The notes beneath the pieces were generated by a model. The model worked only from the letters and a program-made list of their open reading frames with translations, was not told the DNA's origin and did not search any database. The translations under genes were made by a program, and so were the position numbers. A DNA stretch of 64,000 bases from the NCBI RefSeq assembly GCF_013377755.1, contig NZ_JABXWR010000001.1:1251104-1315103 (forward strand). Direction: 5' to 3'. The stretch is from Methanofollis tationis. Lineage in GTDB: Archaea; Halobacteriota; Methanomicrobia; Methanomicrobiales; Methanofollaceae. This document shows positions 10,831 through 18,651 of the stretch, piece after piece (the stretch's first letter is position 1; every line of letters begins with the position of its first letter).

Positions 10831-11262
10831 ATGGAGGAGATCAGCGGTTTCGAACTCCCTGGCCGGAAGGCCGAATACCTGAAGATCATCGGCATCATGG
10901 GTGGGTGCGCCCGGACAAACGAGATCGCGCGGAGGGTCGGCGTCGCCCCCTCGACGGCCACGAAGATGCTTCTCGCCCTTGCAGATGAAGGGTATCTGGA
11001 GCATACGCCCTATCACGGCGTCTCCCTCACCGCGCAGGGGGAGCGATACGCCCGTTTCCTGGTCCGCCGCCACCGTCTGCTCTCTCTCGCCCTGAGCCAG
11101 TTCGGGCTGACGCCCGCGGAGGCGTGCAGGGAGGCGAACATGCTGGAAGGGCGGGTCTCAAAGGACCTCGTCGACCGGATCTGCGCATCCCTCGGGCACC
11201 CGGTCCAGAGCGTCTGCGGCCCGATCGAGCACGATCTCGCCTGTTGCCCCGATGCCGGTTGA
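10831..11262 (+). CDS. DtxR/MntR-family metal-dependent regulator
   Basis: A 143-residue transcription factor. A winged helix-turn-helix (about 10-70: EYLKIIGIMGG...TNEIARRVGVAPSTATKMLLALADEGYLE) is followed by the dimerisation and metal-binding helices (LVRRHRLLSLAL, EACREANMLEGRVSKDLVDRIC). The His and Cys ligand positions are visible. The His that usually follows Glu in the family's EH pair seems to be Gly (LEGRVS), so metal specificity may differ. It stands immediately upstream of a Zn/Mn-type ABC transporter and probably represses it when metal is plentiful. There is a perfect inverted repeat between the two genes. Confidence 0.88.
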   Translation: MEEISGFELPGRKAEYLKIIGIMGGCARTNEIARRVGVAPSTATKMLLALADEGYLEHTPYHGVSLTAQGERYARFLVRRHRLLSLALSQFGLTPAEACREANMLEGRVSKDLVDRICASLGHPVQSVCGPIEHDLACCPDAG

Positions 11263-11297
11263 TTATGGGCTCAAAAACCTATTTACGGGTTGCAGGG

Positions 11298-11322
11298 ATA
11301 ATTTAGATACGTACCAAATTAT
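11298..11322 (+). promoter_or_regulatory. Candidate metal-regulator operator
   Basis: A perfect inverted repeat, ataattt-N11-aaattat, lies 14 bases before the transporter start at 11336 and downstream of a TATA-like ctatttac (11279-11286). Its 25-bp span and AT-rich arms suit a DtxR/MntR dimer. The regulator gene ends 36 bases upstream. Bound protein here would block transcription start or elongation. Function is inferred from symmetry and position. Confidence 0.55.
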
Positions 11323-11335
11323 GGGTGTGGAGAAG

Positions 11336-12208
11336 ATGGAAACGGCGCAATGGCTGTTGTCTGCGATCGGTGTGCTTTTTCTTCTGGTGACGGCGGGCTG
11401 CCTCGGTGACGGCGCGGCCCCGGCCGAAGACGGTCCGATCCCGGTCGCCGTGACGATCCCCCCCCAGGCCGAATTTGTCAGGGCAATCGGGGGGGAGCGG
11501 GTGGACGTGATGGTCCTCGTCCCGCCCGGCGCAAACCCGCATACCTACGAGCTGACGCCCGGGCAGATGGCGGCCCTCGGAGAGGTGCGGATGTATGCCG
11601 CCGTCGGTTCCGGCATCGAGTTCGAGCGCGCCTGGATGGCGAAGATCGCCGGGGTAAACCCGGGGATGCATGTCGTCAACTGCTCGGAGGGCCTGACCTT
11701 CCTCTCCGGCGACGAGGAGGAGGGCGGCACAGACCCGCACGTATGGCTCTCGGTGCGAAACGCCGCGGTGATGGTCGAGAATATCTGCGCCGGTCTGGTG
11801 GCGATCGATCCGGCCGACGCCGCCTATTTCGAGGCGAACCGCGATGGATACCTCGACGAACTGCGGGCCCTCGACACCGGGATCGCCGCCTCTCTCGCGG
11901 GCCGCGAGGGCGAGGCGATCATGGTCTACCACCCGTCCTGGGCATATTTCGCGCGGGACTACGGGCTTGTCCAGATTCCGATCGAGGACGAGGGAAAAGA
12001 GCCCGGCCCGCAGGGGATCGAACGGCTGATCGTCCAGGCAACGGCGGAGAATATCACCGTCGTCTTTGCCTCGCCCGAGTACTCCACGAAAAGCGCCCGG
12101 GTGATCGCCGATGCGATCGGCGGCCGGGTCGCCCTGGTGAGCCCGCTTGAAGAGAACTATACGGCGAACATGAGGAACGTCGCCGCGGCGTTCGGCGGGG
12201 CGGTATGA
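11336..12208 (+). CDS. znuA: Metal (Zn/Mn) ABC transporter substrate-binding lipoprotein
   Basis: Cluster A-I binding protein that presents Zn2+ or Mn2+ to the ZnuBC-like permease. From ATG 11336 there are 290 residues: a signal helix with lipobox LVTAGC (Cys near 20), then the two-lobed fold. Ligand candidates are His in NPHTYELTPGQ (about 66), His in TDPHVWLSVRNA (about 132), His in MVYHPSWAYFARDYG (about 197) and the acidic ASPEYSTKSAR (about 250). It has no long His-rich loop, which leaves Zn versus Mn open. A start at 11321 or earlier is possible, but ggtgtggag is a ribosome site for 11336. It overlaps the ATPase gene by 4 bases. Confidence 0.9.
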   Translation: METAQWLLSAIGVLFLLVTAGCLGDGAAPAEDGPIPVAVTIPPQAEFVRAIGGERVDVMVLVPPGANPHTYELTPGQMAALGEVRMYAAVGSGIEFERAWMAKIAGVNPGMHVVNCSEGLTFLSGDEEEGGTDPHVWLSVRNAAVMVENICAGLVAIDPADAAYFEANRDGYLDELRALDTGIAASLAGREGEAIMVYHPSWAYFARDYGLVQIPIEDEGKEPGPQGIERLIVQATAENITVVFASPEYSTKSARVIADAIGGRVALVSPLEENYTANMRNVAAAFGGAV

Positions 12209-12981
12209 GCGGGGACCCGGTCATCGACGTCAGGGGCGTCTCGGTGACCCTGGGCGGCCGTCCGGTGCTGGAGGACGTCGATTTCAGGGTCGAAAAAGGC
12301 GATTTTTATGCGGTCATCGGCCCGAACGGGGGCGGGAAGAGCACCCTTTTGAAGGTGATCCTGGGGTTGATCCGCCCGTCCGCAGGGACGGTCAGGGTGC
12401 TGGGCGGGACGCCCGTCGAGCGGCGCCACCTCCTCGGCTATGTCCCGCAGTACCGCACCTTCGACTTCTCGTACCCGGTCACCGTGGGCGAGATGGTGCT
12501 TTCCGGCAGGCTCGGGCACATCAGGAATTTTCCCCGCCGCTACGGGCAGGAAGACCGCGCTGCTGCGGACCGGGCGATGGCCACGATGGGGATCGGCGAC
12601 CTCGCGGCCCAGGAGATCGGCGCTCTTTCCGGGGGGCAGCAGCAGCGGGCGATCATCGCCCGCGCCCTGGTGGGCGATCCTGAGGTGCTGATCCTGGACG
12701 AGCCCACCGTCTATGTCGACGCTCCGACCGGCGAGCACTTCCTGGACCTGCTTGTCGGGCTCAGGGAAGAGATGACCGTCCTGCTGGTCACCCACGACGT
12801 CGGCGTCCTCTCCTCGCGCGTGACAAAGATCGCCTGCTTGAACCGGCGGATATTCACCCACGATACGGCCGAAATAACCGGCGACATGCTTAAAGGGGCA
12901 TACGGCTGCCCGGTGGACCTGATCGCCCACGGTCTTCCCCACCGCGTCGTGGGAGAGCACGAAGGGGAGGAGCGGCCGTGA
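12205..12981 (+). CDS. znuC: Metal ABC transporter ATP-binding protein
   Basis: Energises metal uptake on the cytoplasmic face. The 258 residues contain Walker A GPNGGGKST (about 37-45), the Q loop in YVPQYRTFDF, the ABC signature LSGGQQQR (about 145), Walker B VLILDEPT and the H-loop LLVTHDVG. The sequence resembles the ZnuC/MntB group. Start and stop overlap its neighbours by 4 bases each (ATGA-type), so the three transporter genes form one operon behind the DtxR-type gene. Confidence 0.93.
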   Translation: MSGDPVIDVRGVSVTLGGRPVLEDVDFRVEKGDFYAVIGPNGGGKSTLLKVILGLIRPSAGTVRVLGGTPVERRHLLGYVPQYRTFDFSYPVTVGEMVLSGRLGHIRNFPRRYGQEDRAAADRAMATMGIGDLAAQEIGALSGGQQQRAIIARALVGDPEVLILDEPTVYVDAPTGEHFLDLLVGLREEMTVLLVTHDVGVLSSRVTKIACLNRRIFTHDTAEITGDMLKGAYGCPVDLIAHGLPHRVVGEHEGEERP

Positions 12982-13787
12982 TCTCTGTATTCGCCTATGA
13001 GTTTTTCAGAAACGCCCTGATTGCCGGGCTGCTTGCGAGCGTCGCCTGCGGGGTGATCGGCACCTACGTGGTGGTAAGAAAGATGGTCTCCCTCTCGGGC
13101 GGGGTTTCGCATGCCGCCTTCGGCGGGATCGGGCTCGGCTATTATCTCGGCCTCGACCCGATCCTCTCGGCGACCGTCTTCACCGTCGCCGTCGCCCTCG
13201 GCATGGGCGAACTCTCCCTGCGGCAGCGGCAGAACCTCGACACGATCATCGGGGCGGTCTGGGCCGCGGGGATGGCGCTCGGCATCCTCTTTGTCTACCT
13301 CACGCCCGGCTTCGCGCCCGATCTCTTCGGCTATCTCTTCGGGAACATCCTGCTCGTGCCGCGGGAAGACCTCGTCCTGATGGGCGCCCTCGTCGCCGTG
13401 ATCCTCATCGTGGTCGCCCTCTTCTTCAGGGACCTCTTTGCGGTCACCTTTGACGAGGAGTACGCGCGGGTGATGAACCTCCCGGTGGAGCGGATCTCGC
13501 TCCTGCTCCTGGTGCTCGTCGCCCTGACCGTGGTGATGCTCATCCAGGTCGTCGGGATCATCCTGGTGATCGCCCTGCTGACGATCCCGGCGGCGATCGC
13601 GCGGGAGTTCTCCTCCCGCCTGGGGCTGATGATGGCCCTCGCGGTCGCCCTCGGGGCGGTCTTCACCGTGAGCGGGATCGTCCTCTCCTACCTCTTCAAT
13701 GTCCCGTCCGGGGCGACAATCATCCTGGTCGCCGCCGGCGTCTACGGGGCGGTGATGGGGGTGCGGACGCTCTTTCCCCGGGATTGA
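12978..13787 (+). CDS. znuB: Metal ABC transporter permease (ABC-3 family)
   Basis: Membrane subunit of the Zn/Mn importer, 269 residues with about eight hydrophobic helices. Family features are VVVRKMVSLSGGVSHAAFGGIGLGYYLG near residues 33-60 (the coupling region SHAAFGG) and the GIILVIALLTIPAAIARE segment near 193. It starts at GTG 12978, inside the ATPase stop codon region. Nothing co-directional follows; the next gene is the convergent, interrupted DUF3267 gene, and a run of T residues (13797-13805) lies just after its stop. Confidence 0.92.
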   Translation: MISVFAYEFFRNALIAGLLASVACGVIGTYVVVRKMVSLSGGVSHAAFGGIGLGYYLGLDPILSATVFTVAVALGMGELSLRQRQNLDTIIGAVWAAGMALGILFVYLTPGFAPDLFGYLFGNILLVPREDLVLMGALVAVILIVVALFFRDLFAVTFDEEYARVMNLPVERISLLLLVLVALTVVMLIQVVGIILVIALLTIPAAIAREFSSRLGLMMALAVALGAVFTVSGIVLSYLFNVPSGATIILVAAGVYGAVMGVRTLFPRD

Positions 13788-13884
13788 GGGGCGTCCTTCT
13801 TTTTTATGGCCCTTCGCGGCCTCTCGTGTGCGTGGACTGGCACGCCTGAGGCTGACCCCCGGGGATGTGCGAAGGCCCCTCTGT

Positions 13885-14344
13885 TTATTCCGGCACAAAG
13901 AGTGTCATGGCCCCTCCCTCCTCGAGGACCAGGCTTTCGGCCGGGGAGCGGAGAAGCGCCGCGGTCGCATAGAGGTCGGCGGCCGACCCGGCGGCGTTGA
14001 GGGGGACCAGGACGAGGGCGGCGATCCCCCATGCCGGGGCGAGGACGATCGCCCCGAGGCCGAGGGCCGTGATCAGGACGAACGGCAGCGTGAGGACGAT
14101 GACGCTCTCGCCCCGCGTGTACGCCCCGTCGGCCGAGCAGGAGCAGGAGAGGAGCAGAGATTTCCTCCCCCGGCCGAAGACCGGGCGCCGGTGCAGGAGG
14201 AGGTAGGCCAGGGCGTGGAGACCTTCGTGGAGGACGCCGACGAGGAGGACCAGGAGGATCAGGGCGAGGATGGGCAGGAGATCTGAGGGGCCGCTCGCCG
14301 TGAAGGTGAACGAGTCCGTGCCGGTGACCAGCGTATATACGAGG
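13885..14344 (-). pseudogene. DUF3267-type zinc metalloprotease, C-terminal part (split by IS5-family element)
   Basis: The minus-strand frame ends at TAA 13885 and holds two hydrophobic helices around the zinc motif HEGLH (in LVGVLHEGLHALAYLLLHR), followed by a hydrophobic region and LNAAGSAADLYATAALL. This pattern fits membrane HExxH proteins of the DUF3267 type. There is no start codon: the frame runs into the element at 14344. Removing 14345-15483 and one 4-bp gagg repeat joins it in frame to 15488-15639, giving a 203-residue protein (…AAAVLL|VYTLVTG…), a normal length for the family. Confidence 0.82.
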
Positions 14345-15483
14345 GAGAATTGCGATTAACTCCTCCCTGCCATCAGATACTCGCTCCCGACTGCCCTCTT
14401 CCCCTCGCTGTTCAGCCGTTTCCTTCCTGAACCCCTGCATTTAGAGGGTTTTTTGGATTTTCTCGAGAGCTATCGCTCGGCAGCTTGCGCTTTGAGGGTA
14501 AGAAGTTGCCTGAAGTTGAAATTCATGCAGGAGAAGATGTTCTTGACGTGCACTCTGGCAACCGTCGTGACCATGAGGTGGCCTGCATGGAACACCCGCT
14601 TGATCACGGCAAACGGTCGTTCCACCAGCGATCGTGTTCTGCTGATGGCCTTGTTCCGCCGGTTCTCCTTGATGGAGAGGGGATGGTTGCGAACGGCCCG
14701 GTGCATGGTCTTGTCCATAGATGCCTGCGGTTTCACCCCAAAATAGCCTTTATCGCGATAGACCGTCTCACCTTCCCGGGAGAGATCGATCCTGCTGTCA
14801 TGGAGTGACGCCGTGGTGGTCTCAATCCGGCGGATCAGCTGACTGTCCTTGTCGAGCAGGATGTGAAGTTTGTACCCGAACTGTGACTTCGAGCCCTTCT
14901 TGGCCCAGGTGCCGTCGCGGCTGCGCCGCGTCTCTGCCTGATCTCCCCGGGGCGTGCCGGCAGGAGCATGCCCGGGATCGGCGGTGATGAACGTCGCGTC
15001 CTGCATGACACCGCGTTTGATGGCGAGCCCTTGTACTTCGAGTTGCCGCTGGAACTCATCCCAGATCGCGGTATCCTTCCCGGTTTGCGCCAAGCGTTCC
15101 CGGAACAGCCAGACCGTCGACCGATCCGGAATGGTTTCCGGATATCCCAGGAAGTGACGGAACGAGATCCGGTCGGTCGCCTGACGCTCCAGTTCGGGGT
15201 CAGACAGGCCATACCACTGCTGAAGCACCAGCAGCCGGATCATCAGAACGACGTCATAGTTCGGACGGCCGCCTCGCCCCTCGGCGTTGGTGTAGAGGTC
15301 AGCAAGGAGAGGGCGGAAGGCATCCCAGTCGATCAGACCGCTGACCTCACCCAGCCGATCACCCAGAGCTGCAAGGCTGGCATATTCGTGGTGGATCGCG
15401 AAATTGGTAAACGTGCTCATGGGAAAAAGGTCGATCCGGGACTATAAAGTACTTTGGGTGAGGTGGGGTTGTTCGAAATTCTC
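14345..15483 (-). mobile_element. IS5-family insertion sequence (1139 bp)
   Basis: The ends are gagaattgcgattaactcc (14345-14363) and its imperfect inverse gagaatttcgaacaacccc (reverse complement of 15465-15483). The element is flanked by the 4-bp direct repeat gagg (14341-14344 and 15484-15487). It carries one transposase gene and a non-coding tail of about 125 bp at its left end. It interrupts the DUF3267-type gene. The repeat and the restored frame fix the ends to the base. Confidence 0.88.
14470..15420 (-). CDS. IS5-family transposase
   Basis: A 316-residue DDE transposase. An N-terminal DUF772-like region (about 1-120: RGGRPNYDVVLMIRLLVLQQWYGLSDPELE) is followed by the catalytic core: first Asp in MQDATFITAD (about 142), second in YRDKGYFG (about 220) and Glu in SLVERPFAVIKR (about 267). 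The frame is uninterrupted, so the element may still be mobile. Start at ATG 15420 with the terminal repeat 45 bases further out. No second copy is visible in this window. Confidence 0.9.
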   Translation of the reverse strand: MSTFTNFAIHHEYASLAALGDRLGEVSGLIDWDAFRPLLADLYTNAEGRGGRPNYDVVLMIRLLVLQQWYGLSDPELERQATDRISFRHFLGYPETIPDRSTVWLFRERLAQTGKDTAIWDEFQRQLEVQGLAIKRGVMQDATFITADPGHAPAGTPRGDQAETRRSRDGTWAKKGSKSQFGYKLHILLDKDSQLIRRIETTTASLHDSRIDLSREGETVYRDKGYFGVKPQASMDKTMHRAVRNHPLSIKENRRNKAISRTRSLVERPFAVIKRVFHAGHLMVTTVARVHVKNIFSCMNFNFRQLLTLKAQAAER

Positions 15484-15639
15484 GAGGAGGACGGCGGCTG
15501 CAGAGACAAAAAACAGGACGAACGATCCGGCCGTGAGGAGAAGGGACGCCTCTCCGGAAACGTCGATGGTCTTCTCTTTGCGGTAGCCTTTCAGGTCGAT
15601 AGACCCTTCTTCCCTTGAACTCCCCGGCATATGCAGCAT
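15484..15639 (-). pseudogene. DUF3267-type zinc metalloprotease, N-terminal part (split by IS5-family element)
   Basis: From ATG 15639 (or 15630) the frame encodes a short basic N-terminus (REEGSIDLKGYRKEKTIDV) and a first membrane helix (LLLTAGSFVLFFVSAAAVLL), then enters the insertion sequence at the gagg repeat. With the element removed it continues into the HExxH half at 14340. The original gene was divergent from the signal peptidase gene. Confidence 0.8.
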
Positions 15640-15689
15640 CTCTTCCGGTCAGGTGCGTCTTCCCGACCTATCATGCCGCCGGTCAGGAT

Positions 15690-15736
15690 CGTTCCCATAT
15701 TTATATCAGATCCAGGTTCCCACCATCACCATACAG
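15690..15736 (+). promoter_or_regulatory. TATA-type promoter of the signal peptidase gene
   Basis: ccatatttatatcag (15694-15708) is a clear TATA box about 35 bases before ATG 15737. It supports that start over the upstream in-frame ATG at 15653, which lies before the box. Confidence 0.55.
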
Positions 15737-16432
15737 ATGTCGGATAAACCGTCTCTCCAACCGAAACCCGGCCTGATCGAGCAGTTCAGGGAGAGCCAGC
15801 ACCCCATCGTCTCCATCGCCCGCGACGTCCTCTGGGCGGTGGCGGTCGTCGGGGTGATCGCACTCGTCCTCTTCCTCGTCTCAGGCATCTGGCCCGCCGT
15901 GGTGGCGATCGAGTCCGAGAGCATGGTCCCGAACATGAATGTCGGCGACCTCGTCTTCGTCGTGGCGCCCGACCGTTTCGGGGCTCTCCAGACCTTCGAG
16001 GATGGACAGGTCTCCGGGTATATGAAATACAACGAATACGGGGACGTGATCATCTACCGGCCCAACGGGGCCGATTCGGTCCACCCGATCATCCACCGCG
16101 CCATGATGCGGGTCGAGGGGGGCGAGACGGTGGACACCCTCAACGGCCTCAACCTCGGTTATACGGCGCCGCACGAGGGGTATATCACCTGGGGCGACAA
16201 CAACCCGGTCCCCGACCAGGTGGTCGCCTATCCGGGGCTCGGGCAGATCGAACCGGTGAAAGAGGAGTGGATCGTCGGCAAGGCCCTGTTTGCGATCCCG
16301 GTGATCGGGTATCTCCCCCTCCACCTGCTCGAGGTGGCGGTCGCCCTGATCGCCCTGATGATCCTCTGGGACTACCTGAGCGAGAGACGGAAAAAAGAGA
16401 CGGATAACGATAGCAGGAAGAGACGACCATGA
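15737..16432 (+). CDS. Signal peptidase I (archaeal/SipW type)
   Basis: Cleaves signal peptides from Sec-exported proteins at the outer face of the membrane. The 231-residue protein has an N-terminal helix (about 28-52), the catalytic Ser in IESESMVPNMNVGD (about 60), and the archaeal-type His in VHPIIHRAMM (about 117). Both catalytic positions fit the Ser-His pattern that replaces the bacterial Ser-Lys dyad. The GYITWGDNNPVPDQ segment follows (about 152), and there is a C-terminal helix with a charged tail. The stop overlaps the first cofH start by 4 bases, so it is probably transcribed with FO synthesis genes without functional connection. Confidence 0.92.
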   Translation: MSDKPSLQPKPGLIEQFRESQHPIVSIARDVLWAVAVVGVIALVLFLVSGIWPAVVAIESESMVPNMNVGDLVFVVAPDRFGALQTFEDGQVSGYMKYNEYGDVIIYRPNGADSVHPIIHRAMMRVEGGETVDTLNGLNLGYTAPHEGYITWGDNNPVPDQVVAYPGLGQIEPVKEEWIVGKALFAIPVIGYLPLHLLEVAVALIALMILWDYLSERRKKETDNDSRKRRP

Positions 16433-17517
16433 CAGACAGAATACGCACGCTGCTCTCTGACACGCTGGCCGGCCACCGGATGACCGAAGGGGAAGCGCTG
16501 ACGCTTCTCGGCGCGAAGGGCCGGGATATCTGGGCGATCGCCGCCGCCGCCGACGAGGTGCGGGAGCAGAAGGCCGGCGATGCGGTCACCTTCGTTTTGA
16601 ACCAGAACCTCCATATCACCAACATCTGCAAGAACCTCTGCGGCTTCTGCGGTTTCGGCCGCAAAGCGACCGATCCCGACGCATACATGCTGGGCAAAGA
16701 GCAGGTGCAGGCGCAGGCCCGCAATGCGGGGGCGCGCGGGGTCACCGAGGTCTGTTTCCTCTCCGGCGTCCACCCGGCCTTCACCATGGAGTCCTACGAG
16801 GAGATGATCGGCTGGGTCAGGGAGGTCCTCCCCGATGTGGACATCCACGCCTGCAGCCCTGAAGAGGTCTTCTTTGCCGCGGAACGGAGCGGCATCCCGA
16901 CGGTCGAGGCGCTGGAGCGCCTGAGGGCCGCCGGGCTCGGGACCCTCCAGGGGACGGCGGCGGAGATCCTGGTGGACGAGGTGCGCGACGTGATCTGCCC
17001 GAAAAAGGTGCGGACGGCCGACTGGGTCAGGATCATCAGGGAGGCGCACCTGATGGGGATCAGGTCGTCAGGGACGATCATGTACGGCTCGTACGAGTCG
17101 GACGCCGACCGCGCCCGCCACCTCGGGATCCTCAGGGAGATCCAGGACGAGACCGGCGGGTTCACCGAGCTGGTCACCCTCCCGTACATCCACCAGCACA
17201 CCCCCCTCTACCAGGCCGGGATCGCCCGTCCGGGCTCGACCGGGCGGGAGGACATCCTGCTCATTGCCGTATCGCGCCTCTTCCTGGACAACTTCCAGAA
17301 CGTCCAGGTCTCCTGGGGCAAGGTCGGGACGAAGATGGCGCAGGTCTGTCTGCTCGCCGGTGCGAACGACCTCGGCGGGACGATGTTTGCCGACGCGGTG
17401 ACGGTCTCTGCCGGCGCCGACGAGGCCGACTACCTGGACCCGGCGGCGATGCGGCGGATCGCAGAGGACCTCGGCCGTCCGCTCGTGCAGCGGACGACCA
17501 CCTACGGACGGGCCTGA
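16429..17517 (+). CDS. cofH: FO synthase subunit 2, CofH (copy 1)
   Basis: Radical SAM enzyme that joins 5-amino-6-ribitylaminouracil to tyrosine-derived hydroxybenzyl, on the way to the F420 chromophore FO; CofG then closes the ring. The 362 residues contain the cluster motif C67-x3-C71-x2-C74 (ICKNLCGFCGF), the preceding TFVLNQNLHITN, and the late motif RRIAEDLGRPLVQRTTTY. Start ATG overlaps the signal peptidase stop. A second cofH lies 47 bases downstream in the same direction. cofG is not in the window. Confidence 0.92.
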   Translation: MTDRIRTLLSDTLAGHRMTEGEALTLLGAKGRDIWAIAAAADEVREQKAGDAVTFVLNQNLHITNICKNLCGFCGFGRKATDPDAYMLGKEQVQAQARNAGARGVTEVCFLSGVHPAFTMESYEEMIGWVREVLPDVDIHACSPEEVFFAAERSGIPTVEALERLRAAGLGTLQGTAAEILVDEVRDVICPKKVRTADWVRIIREAHLMGIRSSGTIMYGSYESDADRARHLGILREIQDETGGFTELVTLPYIHQHTPLYQAGIARPGSTGREDILLIAVSRLFLDNFQNVQVSWGKVGTKMAQVCLLAGANDLGGTMFADAVTVSAGADEADYLDPAAMRRIAEDLGRPLVQRTTTYGRA

Positions 17518-17527
17518 GCCCCTCCCT

Positions 17528-17564
17528 CTCTCTTTTATAGGGTGAGTGCAGAAGCACCTGGTAC
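17528..17564 (+). promoter_or_regulatory. Candidate promoter between the cofH copies
   Basis: ctcttttataggg (17530-17542) is a TATA-like box about 29 bases before ATG 17565, so the second cofH could have its own leaderless transcript as well as read-through from the first. Confidence 0.4.
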
Positions 17565-18647
17565 ATGATACGGGCGCTGCTCGACGAGATCCTCGCCGGT
17601 CGCCGGATGACCGAAGCCGAAGCGCTGACCCTTCTCTCCGCCAGGGGCCGGGAGGTGTGGGCGATCGCCGCCGCCGCCGATGAGGTGCGGAAGAAACGGG
17701 CCGGCGAGGCGGTCACCTATGTGCGCAACCAGAACCTGAACCTGACGAACATCTGCATAAACTCCTGCGGTTTCTGCGGGTTCTGCCGGAAGATCGGGGA
17801 TCCCGACGCATATTTCCACGGGCCCGACGAGGTGCTCTCCCGCCTGCGGGCCGCGCGGGATCGCAGTGTCACCGAGATCTGCACGGTGAGCGGCCTCCAC
17901 CCCGACTTCACGGCCGACGATTATATCGACCTTTTCCGGCGGATCAGGGAGGAGGCGCCGGCGGCGCATATCCACGCCTCAAACCCGCAGGAGGTCGCCT
18001 ATGCCGCCAGGCAGAGCGGGCTTTCGACCCGGGAGGTCCTGGGCCTGATGAAGGAAGCCGGGCTCGGGTCGCTCTGCGGCACCGCCGCCGAGATCCTGGT
18101 GGACGGGGTGCGCAAAGAGATCTGTCCGGGTAAGATCGGGACTGCAGAATGGGTCAGGATCGTCAGGGAGGCGCACCTGATGGGCATCCCCTCGACGGCG
18201 ACGATCATGTACGGCCATATCGACACTGCCGCCGACCGCGCCCGCCACCTTGCGATCCTGAGGGAGATCCAGGACGAGACCGGGGGGTTCACCGAGTTCG
18301 TCCCGCTCTCGTTCATCCCGTGGACCACCCCCATCTACACCTCGGGGCGGGCGCGGGCCGGTGCGACCGGGCGGGAGGACCTCCTGATGTATGCGGTCTC
18401 CCGCCTCTTCCTGGACAACATCGTCCATATCCAGGCGTCGTGGGTGAAGATCGGGACAAAAATGGCGCAGATCGCTCTCATAGCCGGCGCCGACGATCTC
18501 GGCGGGACGATGTTTGAAGAGAGCATATCGAAAGGGGCAGGGGCGACCGGGACCGATTACCTGGACCCCGCGGAGATGCGGCGGATCGCAGAAGATCTCG
18601 GCCGCCCCCTCAGGGAGCGCACGACCCTGTACGGGGCCGTGCGGTGA
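17565..18647 (+). CDS. cofH: FO synthase subunit 2, CofH (copy 2)
   Basis: A paralogue of the preceding gene: 360 residues, with the same blocks at nearly the same positions. They include MTEAEALTLLSARGREVWAIAAAADEVRKKRAG, the cluster motif C64-x3-C68-x2-C71 (ICINSCGFCGF), PQEVAYAARQSG, GTAAEILVDGVRKEICPGKIGTAEWVRI and the C-terminal RRIAEDLGRPLRERTTLYG. Substitutions cluster in the substrate-side segments: FVPLSFIPWTTPIYTSG here versus LVTLPYIHQHTPLYQAG in copy 1. One copy may therefore act on a different hydroxybenzyl donor or uracil intermediate. Which copy is the main FO enzyme cannot be decided from sequence; copy 2 is closer to the IPWTTP-type pattern of characterised CofH. Confidence 0.9.
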   Translation: MIRALLDEILAGRRMTEAEALTLLSARGREVWAIAAAADEVRKKRAGEAVTYVRNQNLNLTNICINSCGFCGFCRKIGDPDAYFHGPDEVLSRLRAARDRSVTEICTVSGLHPDFTADDYIDLFRRIREEAPAAHIHASNPQEVAYAARQSGLSTREVLGLMKEAGLGSLCGTAAEILVDGVRKEICPGKIGTAEWVRIVREAHLMGIPSTATIMYGHIDTAADRARHLAILREIQDETGGFTEFVPLSFIPWTTPIYTSGRARAGATGREDLLMYAVSRLFLDNIVHIQASWVKIGTKMAQIALIAGADDLGGTMFEESISKGAGATGTDYLDPAEMRRIAEDLGRPLRERTTLYGAVR

Positions 18648-18651
18648 TCTC

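Noticed and set aside
13742-14440. 232-codon minus-strand frame overlapping znuB and the IS end
   Set aside because: Pro/Arg-rich out-of-frame reading of the DUF3267-type fragment. The HExxH-containing frame is the coding one.
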